Below are positions 14,262 through 21,466 of a stretch of 21,507 bases of DNA, piece by piece (within the stretch, counting starts at the first letter, position 1; each line of letters starts with the position of its first letter). A model generated the notes under the pieces. That model worked only from the letters and a program-made list of their open reading frames with translations. It made no database searches and was not told the origin of the DNA. Origin of the DNA: CAZDUS01 sp964609375 (lineage in GTDB: Bacteria > Verrucomicrobiota > Kiritimatiellia > CAIKKV01 > CAITUY01); assembly GCA_964609375.1 (NCBI GenBank), contig CAZSSA010000036.1, positions 1 through 21,507 on the forward strand, written 5' to 3'. Position numbers and translations under genes: made by a program.

Positions 14262-14588
14262 TCAGGCAAACTGCATTGTGGTTCGACGCTGGGCTATCAA
14301 TTCCCCCATCTTTTCTTCGGCCTGGGCAGCGGTGGGGGTGGGGAACACGGCATTGGCGAACATATTTACCTCGTTTCCTTTCACCTCTGTCATTCCGCCG
14401 TCGATCACGAAGAATTTCTCAGAGCCTTCCGTTTTGACTCTCAGTACGCCGGTTCCCAGTCCGCCGATCAGGGGTACATGGTGCACCAGGACGCCAAAAT
14501 AGCCGTTCAGGCCAGGGCAGACAATCTCAGCCACCGGGGCATCGAAGAACGTTTTGTCTGGTGTACACAGACGCAGGTGAAATGTCAT
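14262..14588 (-). CDS. atpC: ATP synthase F1 epsilon subunit, short form
   Basis: 108-residue epsilon subunit of the central stalk. The N-terminal beta-sandwich is complete (LRLCTPDKTFFDAPV at the start, LNGYFGVLVHHVPLIGGL near 28-45, FFVIDGGMTEV near 59-69). After about residue 85 only one short helix remains (TAAQAEEKMGELIAQRR). The usual 130-140-residue form ends in a two-helix hairpin that can inhibit ATP hydrolysis, and most of that hairpin is absent here. The start ATG overlaps the atpD stop by 4 bp (ATGA), so translation is coupled. The stop is clean and no remnant of the missing domain is evident downstream in other frames. It is more likely a natural short form than a frameshift. Confidence 0.93.
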   Translation of the reverse strand: MTFHLRLCTPDKTFFDAPVAEIVCPGLNGYFGVLVHHVPLIGGLGTGVLRVKTEGSEKFFVIDGGMTEVKGNEVNMFANAVFPTPTAAQAEEKMGELIAQRRTTMQFA

Positions 14589-16018
14589 GGGTTTTCCTCA
14601 CGCAGCTTGCGTGCCTTCTGCAGGACATCTTCGATACTGCCAACCATATAAAAGGCCTGCTCCGGAATGGAATCATGCTTGCCGTCCAGGATTTCCTTGA
14701 AGGAGCGGATGGTATCGGGCAGGTCGACGTAGGCGCCTTCCATGCCGGTGTATTGTTCGGCAACGAAGAAGGGTTGGGAGAGGAATCTCTGGACTTTACG
14801 GGCGCGTTCCACGATCAGGCGATCCTCGTCGGAGAGTTCGTCCATGCCGAGGATGGCGATGATGTCCTGGAGTTCCTTGTAGCGCTGGAGGATTTCCTGA
14901 ACGCCGCGGGCGACGCGGTAATGTTCATCGCCCACGATTTCCGGCGAGAGAATTCCAGAGACGGAGGTCAGCGGGTCGACGGCGGGATAGATGCCGAGTT
15001 CCGAGATGGCGCGGGAGAGTTCCGTGGTGGCGTCCAGATGGGCGAAGGTGGCGGCGGGAGCCGGGTCGGTGTAGTCGTCCGCGGGGACGTAGACGGCCTG
15101 GATCGAGGTGATGGAGCCGGTGTGCGTGGAGGTGATGCGCTCCTGGAGTTCGCCCATATCCGTGCCCAGGGTGGGCTGATAGCCAACGGCGGACGGGATG
15201 CGGCCGAGCAGGGCGGAGACTTCCGCGCCTGCCTGGGTGTAGCGGAAGATGTTATCGATGAAGAGCAGGACATTCTGGTGCAGTTCATCGCGGAAGTATT
15301 CCGCCACGGTGAGCGCGGAGAGGGCGATGCGGGCACGGGCGCCCGGGGGTTCATTCATCTGGCCGAAGACCATGGCGGTTTTCTGGATGACGCCGGATTC
15401 CCGCATTTCGCGGTAGAGCTGGGTGCCTTCGCGGGTCCGTTCGCCGACGCCGGCAAAGACCGAGTAGCCGCCGTGTTCGGTGGCGATGTTGCGGATCAAT
15501 TCCTGAATCAGGACGGTTTTGCCCACACCGGCGCCGCCGAAGAGGCCGATCTTGCCGCCTTTCTTGTAAGGGGCGAGCAGGTCGATGACCTTGATGCCGG
15601 TGATGAGGATGTTGTCCTTGGTTTCCTGCTCTTCGTACCGCGGGGCGAGCCGGTGAATGGGCATATATCTGGCGGCCTCGATGGGGCCTCCCTGATCGAT
15701 GGGCTTGCCCAACAGGTTCATGACGCGGCCGAGGGTTCCGGGGCCGACGGGGACGGTGATTTCGTTGCCGGTGTTGCGAACCTCGGCGCCGCGGACGAGG
15801 CCGTCGGTGGAATCCATGGCGATGGTGCGGACGAGGTTGTTGCCGAGATGGTGCGCCACTTCCAGAGTGAGGTTCCACGGAGTATCATTGATGAAGGCAT
15901 TGGTGACTTGAAGGGCGGTCAGGATGGGAGGGAGGCGTCTCTCCGGGAATTCCACATCCACGACGGGCCCCAGCACCTGGGCGATGCGACCCGAAACTTG
16001 TTCCACATGTTCGTTCAT
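14585..16018 (-). CDS. atpD: ATP synthase F1 beta subunit
   Basis: 477-residue catalytic subunit. The Walker A motif GGAGVGKT is at 161-168, the catalytic glutamate E193 in GVGERTREG, Walker B in VLLFIDNIFRYTQAG, then IPSAVGYQPTL and the C-terminal DELSDED. Six alpha/beta subunits form the F1 head, which makes ATP using rotation driven by the membrane sector. The frame extends 12 codons upstream, but those codons translate a repeat array. The ATG at 16018 (MNEHVEQVSGRI) has GGAGAG about 7 nt upstream and matches normal beta N-termini. The aromatic in the usual FRFTQAG segment is Tyr, a mild variant. It overlaps atpC by 4 bp. Confidence 0.97.
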   Translation of the reverse strand: MNEHVEQVSGRIAQVLGPVVDVEFPERRLPPILTALQVTNAFINDTPWNLTLEVAHHLGNNLVRTIAMDSTDGLVRGAEVRNTGNEITVPVGPGTLGRVMNLLGKPIDQGGPIEAARYMPIHRLAPRYEEQETKDNILITGIKVIDLLAPYKKGGKIGLFGGAGVGKTVLIQELIRNIATEHGGYSVFAGVGERTREGTQLYREMRESGVIQKTAMVFGQMNEPPGARARIALSALTVAEYFRDELHQNVLLFIDNIFRYTQAGAEVSALLGRIPSAVGYQPTLGTDMGELQERITSTHTGSITSIQAVYVPADDYTDPAPAATFAHLDATTELSRAISELGIYPAVDPLTSVSGILSPEIVGDEHYRVARGVQEILQRYKELQDIIAILGMDELSDEDRLIVERARKVQRFLSQPFFVAEQYTGMEGAYVDLPDTIRSFKEILDGKHDSIPEQAFYMVGSIEDVLQKARKLREENP

Positions 16019-16031
16019 CGTTCGTCTCTCC

Positions 16032-16066
16032 AGATATGAGATATCAGATCTCAAATTTCAAATTAT
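16032..16066. repeat. Heptamer array at the atpG-atpD junction
   Basis: Units AGATATG, AGATATC, AGATCTC, AAATTTC and AAATTAT keep a 7-bp period. The array fills almost the whole atpG-atpD gap, includes the atpG TAA stop (16063-16065) and ends just before the atpD ribosome site. It is related to the array at 5376-5410. Confidence 0.82.
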
Positions 16067-16917
16067 CGTAATGCTTCCGCGCCGGCCACGATCTCTGTCA
16101 GTTCCGTGGTGATTTGAGCCTGGCGTGCCCGGTTGCGTTGAAGCGTCAATTTCCGGATCAAATTATCCGCATTGGACGTGGCCTGTTCCATGGCGCGCAT
16201 ACGGGCGCTGTGTTCGCCGGCGGCGCTGGAAAGCAGGGCCTGGTAGAGTTGCAGGGTGACGAGGTTTGGCACGGCGGCTTCCAGGAGGGCGGCTTTATCC
16301 GGCTCCACCTGCCATGCCTGGCTGGAGGAATCACCACCGGAGGGGATCAGGGATGGATCCATCGGGATAAGGCGTTCGATGGAGGGGGCGCCTGTTTTGT
16401 TCCATGCCACATGGATTTCGTCCAGTCGGCCGCTGAGGAATCCGGAGGCGAGTTCATGGCTGATCTGGCGGGCGGCGGCGAAGTCGGGACGGGCAACGGC
16501 GTGTTCATAGTAGCGTTCGACGGTGAACCGGTTTTTCAGGAAGGAGTGTGCTTTCCTTCCGCAACAACTGATCCGGATGGTGGAAATCTTTTGCCTGCCG
16601 GCAATCCAGTTTGACGTTTCGCGGAGCAGGTTGTTGTTGAATCCGCCGCAGAGGCCCCGATCCGATGTGATGACCAGCAGGAGGATGTTACGTGACGTCC
16701 TGTGTGGATTAAGAAGGGAGTGGCCATCCGTGGTGTCCTGAAGGGACGCCAGGCGTCCGATCATGTCGTGGATGCGTCCCGTGAAGTCGGCAACCCGTTT
16801 TTCCGCATCCTGGGCACGGCGGAGTTTGTTGACGGAAACCAGTTTCATGGTTCGGGTCAACTTGCGGGTGCTCCGCAGGCGGGTCAGTTTGACGTTATAT
16901 TCCTTTAGGGTCGGCAT
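16063..16917 (-). CDS. atpG: ATP synthase F1 gamma subunit
   Basis: 284-residue central-stalk subunit that turns inside the alpha/beta head. The N-terminal helix has LRSTRKLTRTMKLVSVNKLRRAQ, the middle has ITSDRGLCGGFNNNL (about 83-97), and the C-terminal helix reads MRAMEQATSNADNLIRKLTLQRNRARQAQITTELTEIVAGAEAL. These are all diagnostic. Length is normal. No clear ribosome site precedes the ATG; the gap from atpA is only 12 bp, so translational coupling is likely. A short acidic/Ser-rich segment near residues 190-215 (SLIPSGGDSSSQAW) is a variable loop. The stop codon lies inside a 7-bp repeat array. Confidence 0.96.
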   Translation of the reverse strand: MPTLKEYNVKLTRLRSTRKLTRTMKLVSVNKLRRAQDAEKRVADFTGRIHDMIGRLASLQDTTDGHSLLNPHRTSRNILLLVITSDRGLCGGFNNNLLRETSNWIAGRQKISTIRISCCGRKAHSFLKNRFTVERYYEHAVARPDFAAARQISHELASGFLSGRLDEIHVAWNKTGAPSIERLIPMDPSLIPSGGDSSSQAWQVEPDKAALLEAAVPNLVTLQLYQALLSSAAGEHSARMRAMEQATSNADNLIRKLTLQRNRARQAQITTELTEIVAGAEALR

Positions 16918-16929
16918 GGACGATTGGCG

Positions 16930-18447
16930 TTACGATTTTGGTTTGACAGCGATGCGGTTCAGGACGGCATCCAGTGCCGCCTTGACCTCGGGGGTCATGG
17001 CTTTTTCCGCGGCGAACCGCTTCAGGTATTCAGCCGGCTCGCGGTCCAGAATATCGAACAGAGAGGATTCAAAGGCGGCCATCTTGTTCACGGGGATGCC
17101 ATCGAGATAGCCATGGACGCCGGCGTAGATGATGGCGACCTGTTTGGCGACAGGGATGGTGATGTGGACATCCTGCTTCATGATCTCCATGAGGCGACGA
17201 CCGCGATCCAATTGGCGACGGGTGGCTTGATCCATGTCCGAGGCGAATTGGGAGAACCCGGCCAGTTCGCGATATTGGGCAAGGTCGAGGCGCAGGGACC
17301 CGGCGGTTTGCTTCATGGCTTTCAACTGGGCATCGCCGCCGACGCGCGAGACGGAGATGCCGGGATTGACGGCGGGGCGCTGGCCGGCGTTGAAGGTATC
17401 GGCTTCGAGGAATATCTGGCCATCGGTGATGGAAATGACGTTGGTGGGGATGTAGGCCGAGACGTCATTGGCCTGTGTTTCCACGATGGGGAGAGCGGTG
17501 AGGCTGCCGCCGCCACGGGCGGGGCTGAGTTTGGCGGCGCGTTCGAGCAGGCGGCTGTGCAGGTAGAAGACATCGCCGGGGAACGCCTCGCGGCCGGGGG
17601 GGCGGCGCAGGAGCAGGGAGAGTTGGCGATAAGCCTGGGCCTGCTTGGTGAGGTCATCGAAGACGATCAGGGCGTGGCGGCCACTGTCGCGGATGAATTC
17701 GGCCATGGCGCAACCGGAATAGGGGGCAAGGAATTGCATGGGGGCGGGGTCAGAGGCCGTGGCGGCGATCACGGTGGTATATTCCATGGCGCCGTAGCGC
17801 TTGAGGGTTTCGCACAGTTGCACCACGGTGGAGCGTTTTTGTCCGATGGCGACATAGAAGCACATGACGTTTTCGCCGCGCTGGTTGATGATGGTATCGA
17901 TGGCCAGCGAGGTCTTGCCGGTCTTGCGGTCGCCGATGATCAGTTCGCGTTGACCGCGCCCGATGGGAGTGAGGGCATCGATGACCTTGATGCCGGTTTG
18001 CAGCGGTTCGCGGACATCGGCGCGGTCGATGATGCCCGGGGCCTTGACTTCGATGTGGCGGGTTTCGCCCGCGGGAAGGGCGGGGCCCCCGTCGATTGGT
18101 CGACCGAGGGCGTCAAGGATGCGTCCGGCCAGATTGTCGCCGACCGGGACGGAGGCGATGCGTTTGGTGCGCTGTACGGTATCGCCTTCCTTGATGTCGC
18201 TGTCTTCGCCGAAGATGGCGATGCCGACGTTGTCGGATTCCAGGTTCAGCGTTAGCCCGGTGATGCCACTGCGTTCGAAGGTCACCAGTTCGCCGGCCAT
18301 CAGGCCGGCGAGGCCATGGACATGGGCGATGCCGTCGCCGATATTGAGGACGGTGCCTACCTCGGAGATTTCAACTTTCCCATCAAACTCCGCGATCTGT
18401 TTTTTCAGGATCGCGGATATTTCCTCGGGTCTCAAATCCACTGCCAT
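16930..18447 (-). CDS. atpA: ATP synthase F1 alpha subunit
   Basis: 505-residue non-catalytic nucleotide-binding subunit. It starts MAVDLRPEEISAILKKQI, has IGDGIAHVHGL, a P-loop GDRKTGKTS near 172-180 (Lys where Gln is usual), and FYVAIGQKRSTV. The conserved NPGISVSRVGGDAQ carries the arginine finger used by neighbouring beta subunits. Length is typical. I chose the ATG at 18447, which has GGGAG about 9 nt upstream; another ATG five codons earlier (18462) lacks a ribosome site. It follows atpH after 18 bp in the normal order. Confidence 0.97.
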   Translation of the reverse strand: MAVDLRPEEISAILKKQIAEFDGKVEISEVGTVLNIGDGIAHVHGLAGLMAGELVTFERSGITGLTLNLESDNVGIAIFGEDSDIKEGDTVQRTKRIASVPVGDNLAGRILDALGRPIDGGPALPAGETRHIEVKAPGIIDRADVREPLQTGIKVIDALTPIGRGQRELIIGDRKTGKTSLAIDTIINQRGENVMCFYVAIGQKRSTVVQLCETLKRYGAMEYTTVIAATASDPAPMQFLAPYSGCAMAEFIRDSGRHALIVFDDLTKQAQAYRQLSLLLRRPPGREAFPGDVFYLHSRLLERAAKLSPARGGGSLTALPIVETQANDVSAYIPTNVISITDGQIFLEADTFNAGQRPAVNPGISVSRVGGDAQLKAMKQTAGSLRLDLAQYRELAGFSQFASDMDQATRRQLDRGRRLMEIMKQDVHITIPVAKQVAIIYAGVHGYLDGIPVNKMAAFESSLFDILDREPAEYLKRFAAEKAMTPEVKAALDAVLNRIAVKPKS

Positions 18448-18465
18448 ACGTTCATCTCCCATCCG

Positions 18466-19008
18466 TCATGCGCCGGTGAGCGCCTGTTGCGCGAGGCGCA
18501 ACCGTGCCGCCAGGCTGAAGTCATAGACGATGTCGCCCACTTGCACGCGGCATCCACCCAGAAGGGCGGATGATTCCCGTGTGCTTAGCAGCACCGTTTT
18601 TCCGAGCAAGGTTCCAAAGTGGCTGGCCATGGCATCCACGGCGGAGGCGGGGGCGGGGCCGGCCGAGATCATTTCCCCCCGCATGATGCCAAGTCGTGCA
18701 TCGTTCAGATCGTGAAAGGTGGAACAAATATCCGTCAGCAGGGTGAGCCTGCGTTTGCTTTCCAGAAGTTGGAGGAGGTTCCACGTCAGGGGGTGGACGC
18801 GTTCCATAAAGAGGGCCTCCAGGGCACGGCGACGCGACGTTCTGGGCAGAAGGGTGTCGCGGATGAAGGCGATGAGTTGTGGCGACTGACCCAGGGCGCG
18901 GGCGATGAGTGCCATGTCGTCGGAAATCCGTTGTTCCGCGTGTGCCTCGAGAGCGAGTGTCAGGAGAGCCCGGGCATAGCGGGAGGCGGCTTTGGAGCGG
19001 AGGTTCAT
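18466..19008 (-). CDS. atpH: ATP synthase F1 delta subunit
   Basis: 180-residue delta (OSCP-like) subunit linking the F1 head to the peripheral b stalk. The N-terminal helical domain begins SKAASRYARALLTLALEA. The C-terminal domain contains GKTVLLSTRESSALLGGCRVQVGDIVYDFSLAARLRLAQQAL, closely matching the usual LIGGxxxxxGdxxxDgSvrxrL pattern. Length is normal. Its ATG overlaps the atpF stop by 4 bp. The sequence is less conserved than alpha or beta, but context and the C-terminal motif are clear. Confidence 0.94.
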   Translation of the reverse strand: MNLRSKAASRYARALLTLALEAHAEQRISDDMALIARALGQSPQLIAFIRDTLLPRTSRRRALEALFMERVHPLTWNLLQLLESKRRLTLLTDICSTFHDLNDARLGIMRGEMISAGPAPASAVDAMASHFGTLLGKTVLLSTRESSALLGGCRVQVGDIVYDFSLAARLRLAQQALTGA

Positions 19009-19562
19009 GATGTTGAGACCTCGCGCAGGGCGTCCTGGATCAGCTCCCGGTTTTTCCCGGAATCCACGTTATGGGCGAGGATCCTGGAGGCGAGCAAGAT
19101 GGCCAATTCCGAGGTTTCGCGGCGCAGGGATTGGCGGGCTTGTTCAGCGGCGCCGGTGATGTCACGGCGGGCTTCCTCGGTCAGTTCCCGGGCGCGCCGC
19201 TCGCCGTCTTCGCGGAGTTGACGGATGTCAGTTTCGGCGGCGGCACGGGCTTCGGTGATGATACGCTGGGCCTCGAGTTCGGCGTCGTGGATCAACTGGC
19301 GGTTGCGTGCTTCGCTGGTGGCCGCTTCCTGGCGGGCCCGTTCGGCATCCTCAAGGGCCTTGCGGATGCCGCGTTCCCGAATATCCAGTGCCGTCAGGAT
19401 GGGTTTCCAGGCGAGTTTATATAAAAGCACTGCCACGATGATGAAGGATAGCCACGTCAACATCAGCATCGGCCCGGAGACGGTAATGAGTCCGGGTGTG
19501 GCTTCGTGTTCCGTGGCAGAGGTGACTTCCATCACTGCCTGGGTCTGGAGGGCCTCTTCCAT
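19005..19562 (-). CDS. atpF: ATP synthase F0 b subunit
   Basis: 185-residue peripheral stalk subunit. A variable N-terminus (about 1-30) precedes one membrane helix, LTWLSFIIVAVLLYKLAWKP (about 35-54). A long charged helix/coiled coil follows to the end (residues 60-175, rich in Glu, Arg and Ala). The transition AWKPILTALDIRERGIRKALEDAE is typical of b subunits. It starts 5 bp after the atpE stop and overlaps atpH by 4 bp. Only one b gene is present, so the stalk is probably a homodimer. Confidence 0.94.
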   Translation of the reverse strand: MEEALQTQAVMEVTSATEHEATPGLITVSGPMLMLTWLSFIIVAVLLYKLAWKPILTALDIRERGIRKALEDAERARQEAATSEARNRQLIHDAELEAQRIITEARAAAETDIRQLREDGERRARELTEEARRDITGAAEQARQSLRRETSELAILLASRILAHNVDSGKNRELIQDALREVSTS

Positions 19563-19567
19563 GCTGC

Positions 19568-19777
19568 CTACTTATCCAGCATGCAAATGACAGCGCAGAA
19601 CAGGGCGACGCCTTCGATCAGCGCGGCGGCGATTAACATTGTTACTTGAATTTTAGGGGCAATTTCAGGTTGCCTGGCCATGCTTTCCAAAGCTCCCTTG
19701 GCCACGATTCCTACGCCGACGCCAGCTCCGATGGCCACCAGGCCGGCCCCGATAGCCGCAATAGATCCTCCTATCAT
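19568..19777 (-). CDS. atpE: ATP synthase F0 c subunit
   Basis: 69-residue proteolipid that forms the rotor ring. Helix 1 is AAIGAGLVAIGAGVGVGIVAKGALES with the Gly-rich packing motif. The polar loop is RQPE, and helix 2 carries the ion-binding carboxylate in LIAAALIEGVALFC (E55 with this start). Residues that bind Na+ in sodium-type rings are not present: the helix-1 Gln is Val and the Ser after Glu is Gly. Proton coupling is therefore expected. The ATG at 19777 was chosen because AAGGA lies 8 nt upstream; an ATG two codons earlier (19783) is only 2 nt from it. A 5-bp stem, GGTGC-ATT-GCACC, sits just upstream of the ribosome site. Confidence 0.95.
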   Translation of the reverse strand: MIGGSIAAIGAGLVAIGAGVGVGIVAKGALESMARQPEIAPKIQVTMLIAAALIEGVALFCAVICMLDK

Positions 19778-19783
19778 AATCAT

Positions 19784-19883
19784 CTTCCTTTCCGGTGCAA
19801 TGCACCCAAACCATTACAAGCCAGAATCAATCTATCATAACCGGTTGTCATGCCGCAATACCGCCCCTGCAATTCCTGTGAAC
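19784..19883 (-). other. atpB-atpE spacer with two inverted repeats
   Basis: At about 100 bp this is the longest gap in the operon. GGTGCA (19794-19799) and TGCACC (19801-19806) form a tight palindrome directly upstream of the atpE ribosome site. CCGCCC (19861-19866) pairs with GGGCGG (19889-19894), enclosing the atpB stop. No T-run is seen. The stems could affect translation or stability of the c-subunit message, which is needed in excess; this is inference. Confidence 0.4.
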
Positions 19884-20681
19884 TCAATGGGCGGGGTGGT
19901 AGCGCTGGCCGATGAACACGGCTGACAACAATGTGAAAATATATGCCTGAAGAAAAGCCACGAAGATCTCCTGAACCATGATGATGATGGACATGAAGGC
20001 GGCCGGGAGTGCCCATGCGCCGTAGATGAGCAACAGGCCGAGAAGGGAGAAGACCACGAGATGTCCGGCCAGTTCATTGGCAAAGAGACGGATAGCCAGC
20101 GCCATGGCACGGATAAACAGGCCGATCAGCTCGATGGGAACCAGGATGATCAAAATGTACCAGGGGACGCCGGGCGGGATGAATCCCTTGAAGTAGGATA
20201 CAGGGCCATGCCGGTAGATCGCGCCACCGATCATGAAGAAGAGGGTGATGCTGGCAAGGCCGGCGGTGACGTTGACATTGGCGGTGGCTGAATAGAAGCA
20301 GGGGATCAGACCGACCAGGTTCATGGTCAGGATGTAGAAGAAGAGACTGCAGAGGAGAGGCGTCATCCGGCGTCCATCGGTCTCGCCGAGAAATGGAACA
20401 GCCATATCGTCGCGGATGAATTCGACGAAAAATTCGATCAGGTTCAGCCAGCCATGGGGGACAGGAGTGGGGCGGCGGCAGACCAAGGCCAGAAAGAGGA
20501 CGAGAAGGATGCCTGAACCAATGACCATGACGCCATGGATGGTCAGGAAGGCGGGCAGTTGTTCGTGACCTGCGGGGAGCCAGTTCCAAACGCGGGAATC
20601 GGACACATGGTGCATGATGAACGCCTGCACGGCGCCGCTTTTATCGATCACCCCACAGGCTATATCGTTCGTGTTGGTCAT
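19884..20681 (-). CDS. atpB: ATP synthase F0 a subunit
   Basis: 265-residue stator membrane subunit forming the proton half-channels. It has about five to six hydrophobic segments, a conserved GWLNLIEFFVEFIRDD stretch, TMNLVGLIPCF, and the essential arginine R198 in ALAIRLFANELAGH. The C-terminal helix has FVAFLQAYIFTLLSAVFIGQ. The frame is open 51 codons further upstream within the preceding gene. I chose the ATG at 20681, which overlaps the upstream stop by 1 bp (TAATG) and gives a normal length. The C-terminus ends YHPAH, similar to many homologues. Confidence 0.95.
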   Translation of the reverse strand: MTNTNDIACGVIDKSGAVQAFIMHHVSDSRVWNWLPAGHEQLPAFLTIHGVMVIGSGILLVLFLALVCRRPTPVPHGWLNLIEFFVEFIRDDMAVPFLGETDGRRMTPLLCSLFFYILTMNLVGLIPCFYSATANVNVTAGLASITLFFMIGGAIYRHGPVSYFKGFIPPGVPWYILIILVPIELIGLFIRAMALAIRLFANELAGHLVVFSLLGLLLIYGAWALPAAFMSIIIMVQEIFVAFLQAYIFTLLSAVFIGQRYHPAH

Positions 20682-21133
20682 TATCGTTTTGCCGAGCATC
20701 CATCCGAACCGTTTTGGGATGAGATTTTGAACAGGGTTAAAATCTCCGATCCCATAAAGACAAATAGTCCCGCCAAAAAAGAAGCGAGAAAGGAACGCCG
20801 GACGGGGCCTTGCGCCAAAAAAGAAAACGTGCAAATGCTAGCGAACAGGAAGAGCATTCGCAAGCAATTCCCTGCAAGCCCCCACCACAAGAACCGGTTG
20901 ATGCCCATGCCGACGGCCTTGGTATGAAGCACATGGCCGACGGTTGCATTCAGAGCGGAGGAGAGCCAGCCGGCGGCCCATGCCGGCCAGTGGACGGCAC
21001 CGGGGATCATCGTGGTGGCGGCGTAGGCGGCGGAGAGTGAGAAAATGATGGAGGCGAGGAGGTGACTATGGGAATGGCCGGGCGGCCTCTGGTGCCCAAC
21101 GGATGGCGGTCTGGTGTGAAGTTCCGTTCTCAC
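20681..21133 (-). CDS. AtpI-like membrane protein (ATP synthase subunit I family)
   Basis: 150 residues with four predicted membrane helices: about 27-45 (ASIIFSLSAAYAATTM), 48-67, 80-105 (LWWGLAGNCLRMLFLFASIC) and 112-135 (FLASFLAGLFVFMGSEIL). The position, directly before atpB and after an AtpZ-like gene, and the four-helix layout fit the ATP synthase I family. Its members help c-ring assembly or stability. The N-terminal 25 residues are cytoplasmic and His/Pro-rich (GHQRPPGHSHSH). The start is a GTG that overlaps the upstream stop by 4 bp. Sequence conservation is low, so the call depends mainly on topology and context. Confidence 0.72.
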   Translation of the reverse strand: MRTELHTRPPSVGHQRPPGHSHSHLLASIIFSLSAAYAATTMIPGAVHWPAWAAGWLSSALNATVGHVLHTKAVGMGINRFLWWGLAGNCLRMLFLFASICTFSFLAQGPVRRSFLASFLAGLFVFMGSEILTLFKISSQNGSDGCSAKR

Positions 21134-21423
21134 GATTCGGCGCCGGGTGAATGCTCCTGATCTGTTTTAGGTGGAGAGTGGCGGGTGCGGTCCTGTGCCT
21201 GCTGGTTCAGGAAGGTGATGACCCGCCAGGTTTCGTAGGCGCCGAAGGCCAGACCGAGGAACATGCCGAGCAGGGTGAAGAGAATGCCGCCACCGCGCCG
21301 CTGATCGATCTTGAAGCCGGCAAAGGAGAAGATGGCCATGCCGACGGCGAATGTTGTTCCGAGCGTCAATGCCTGGCTGATATCACTGCGTGCGTTCGGC
21401 TGCCTGAAAAATTCTTTCCACAT
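21130..21423 (-). CDS. AtpZ-like small membrane protein, first gene of the ATP synthase operon
   Basis: 97 residues beginning MWKEFFRQPNARSDISQA. Two membrane helices (about 18-36 and 42-60) flank the loop FAGFKIDQRRGGG, followed by LGMFLGLAFGAYETWRVI. This is the AtpZ/AtpQ-type hairpin often found first in F-ATPase operons, with a possible role in ion supply or assembly. An ATG 13 codons upstream (21462) is rejected because it lies inside the predicted -10 element and lacks a ribosome site. The chosen ATG has a weak AGGCGG site about 6 nt upstream. The C-terminal tail is charged (DRTRHSPPKTDQEHS). It overlaps the AtpI-like gene by 4 bp. Confidence 0.78.
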   Translation of the reverse strand: MWKEFFRQPNARSDISQALTLGTTFAVGMAIFSFAGFKIDQRRGGGILFTLLGMFLGLAFGAYETWRVITFLNQQAQDRTRHSPPKTDQEHSPGAES

Positions 21424-21457
21424 GAGATGCCGCCTATTACGGATAATGTTGCAGGTG

Positions 21458-21466
21458 ATCATAACA
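21458..21466 (-). promoter_or_regulatory. Candidate extended -10 promoter of the ATP synthase operon
   Basis: On the minus strand TGTTATGAT (plus 21458-21466) matches TG-n-TATAAT in all but one -10 base. A TTTACA lies about 21 bp further upstream, which is too far for a good -35. Transcription would start near 21450, giving a leader of about 27 nt before the ATG at 21423. Being at the window edge, other upstream signals may be missing. Confidence 0.45.

Noticed and set aside
14561..16039. Long plus-strand open frame (492 codons) opposite atpD
   Set aside because: It is antisense to a clear beta subunit gene, has Gly/Asp-rich composition typical of a shadow frame in GC-rich DNA, and shows no domain.
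16163..16171. TTATCCGCA resembling a DnaA box
   Set aside because: A single copy inside atpG with one mismatch and no AT-rich region or further boxes, so no replication origin is supported even though rpmH-rnpA is in the window.
16924..18255. Long plus-strand open frame (443 codons) opposite atpA
   Set aside because: Same reasoning: mirror of alpha-subunit codon bias, Gly/Asp-rich and without motifs.
19568..19777. Possible sodium-driven ATP synthase
   Set aside because: The c subunit lacks the helix-1 Gln and the Ser/Thr after the key Glu that mark sodium-binding rings, so proton coupling is the simpler reading.
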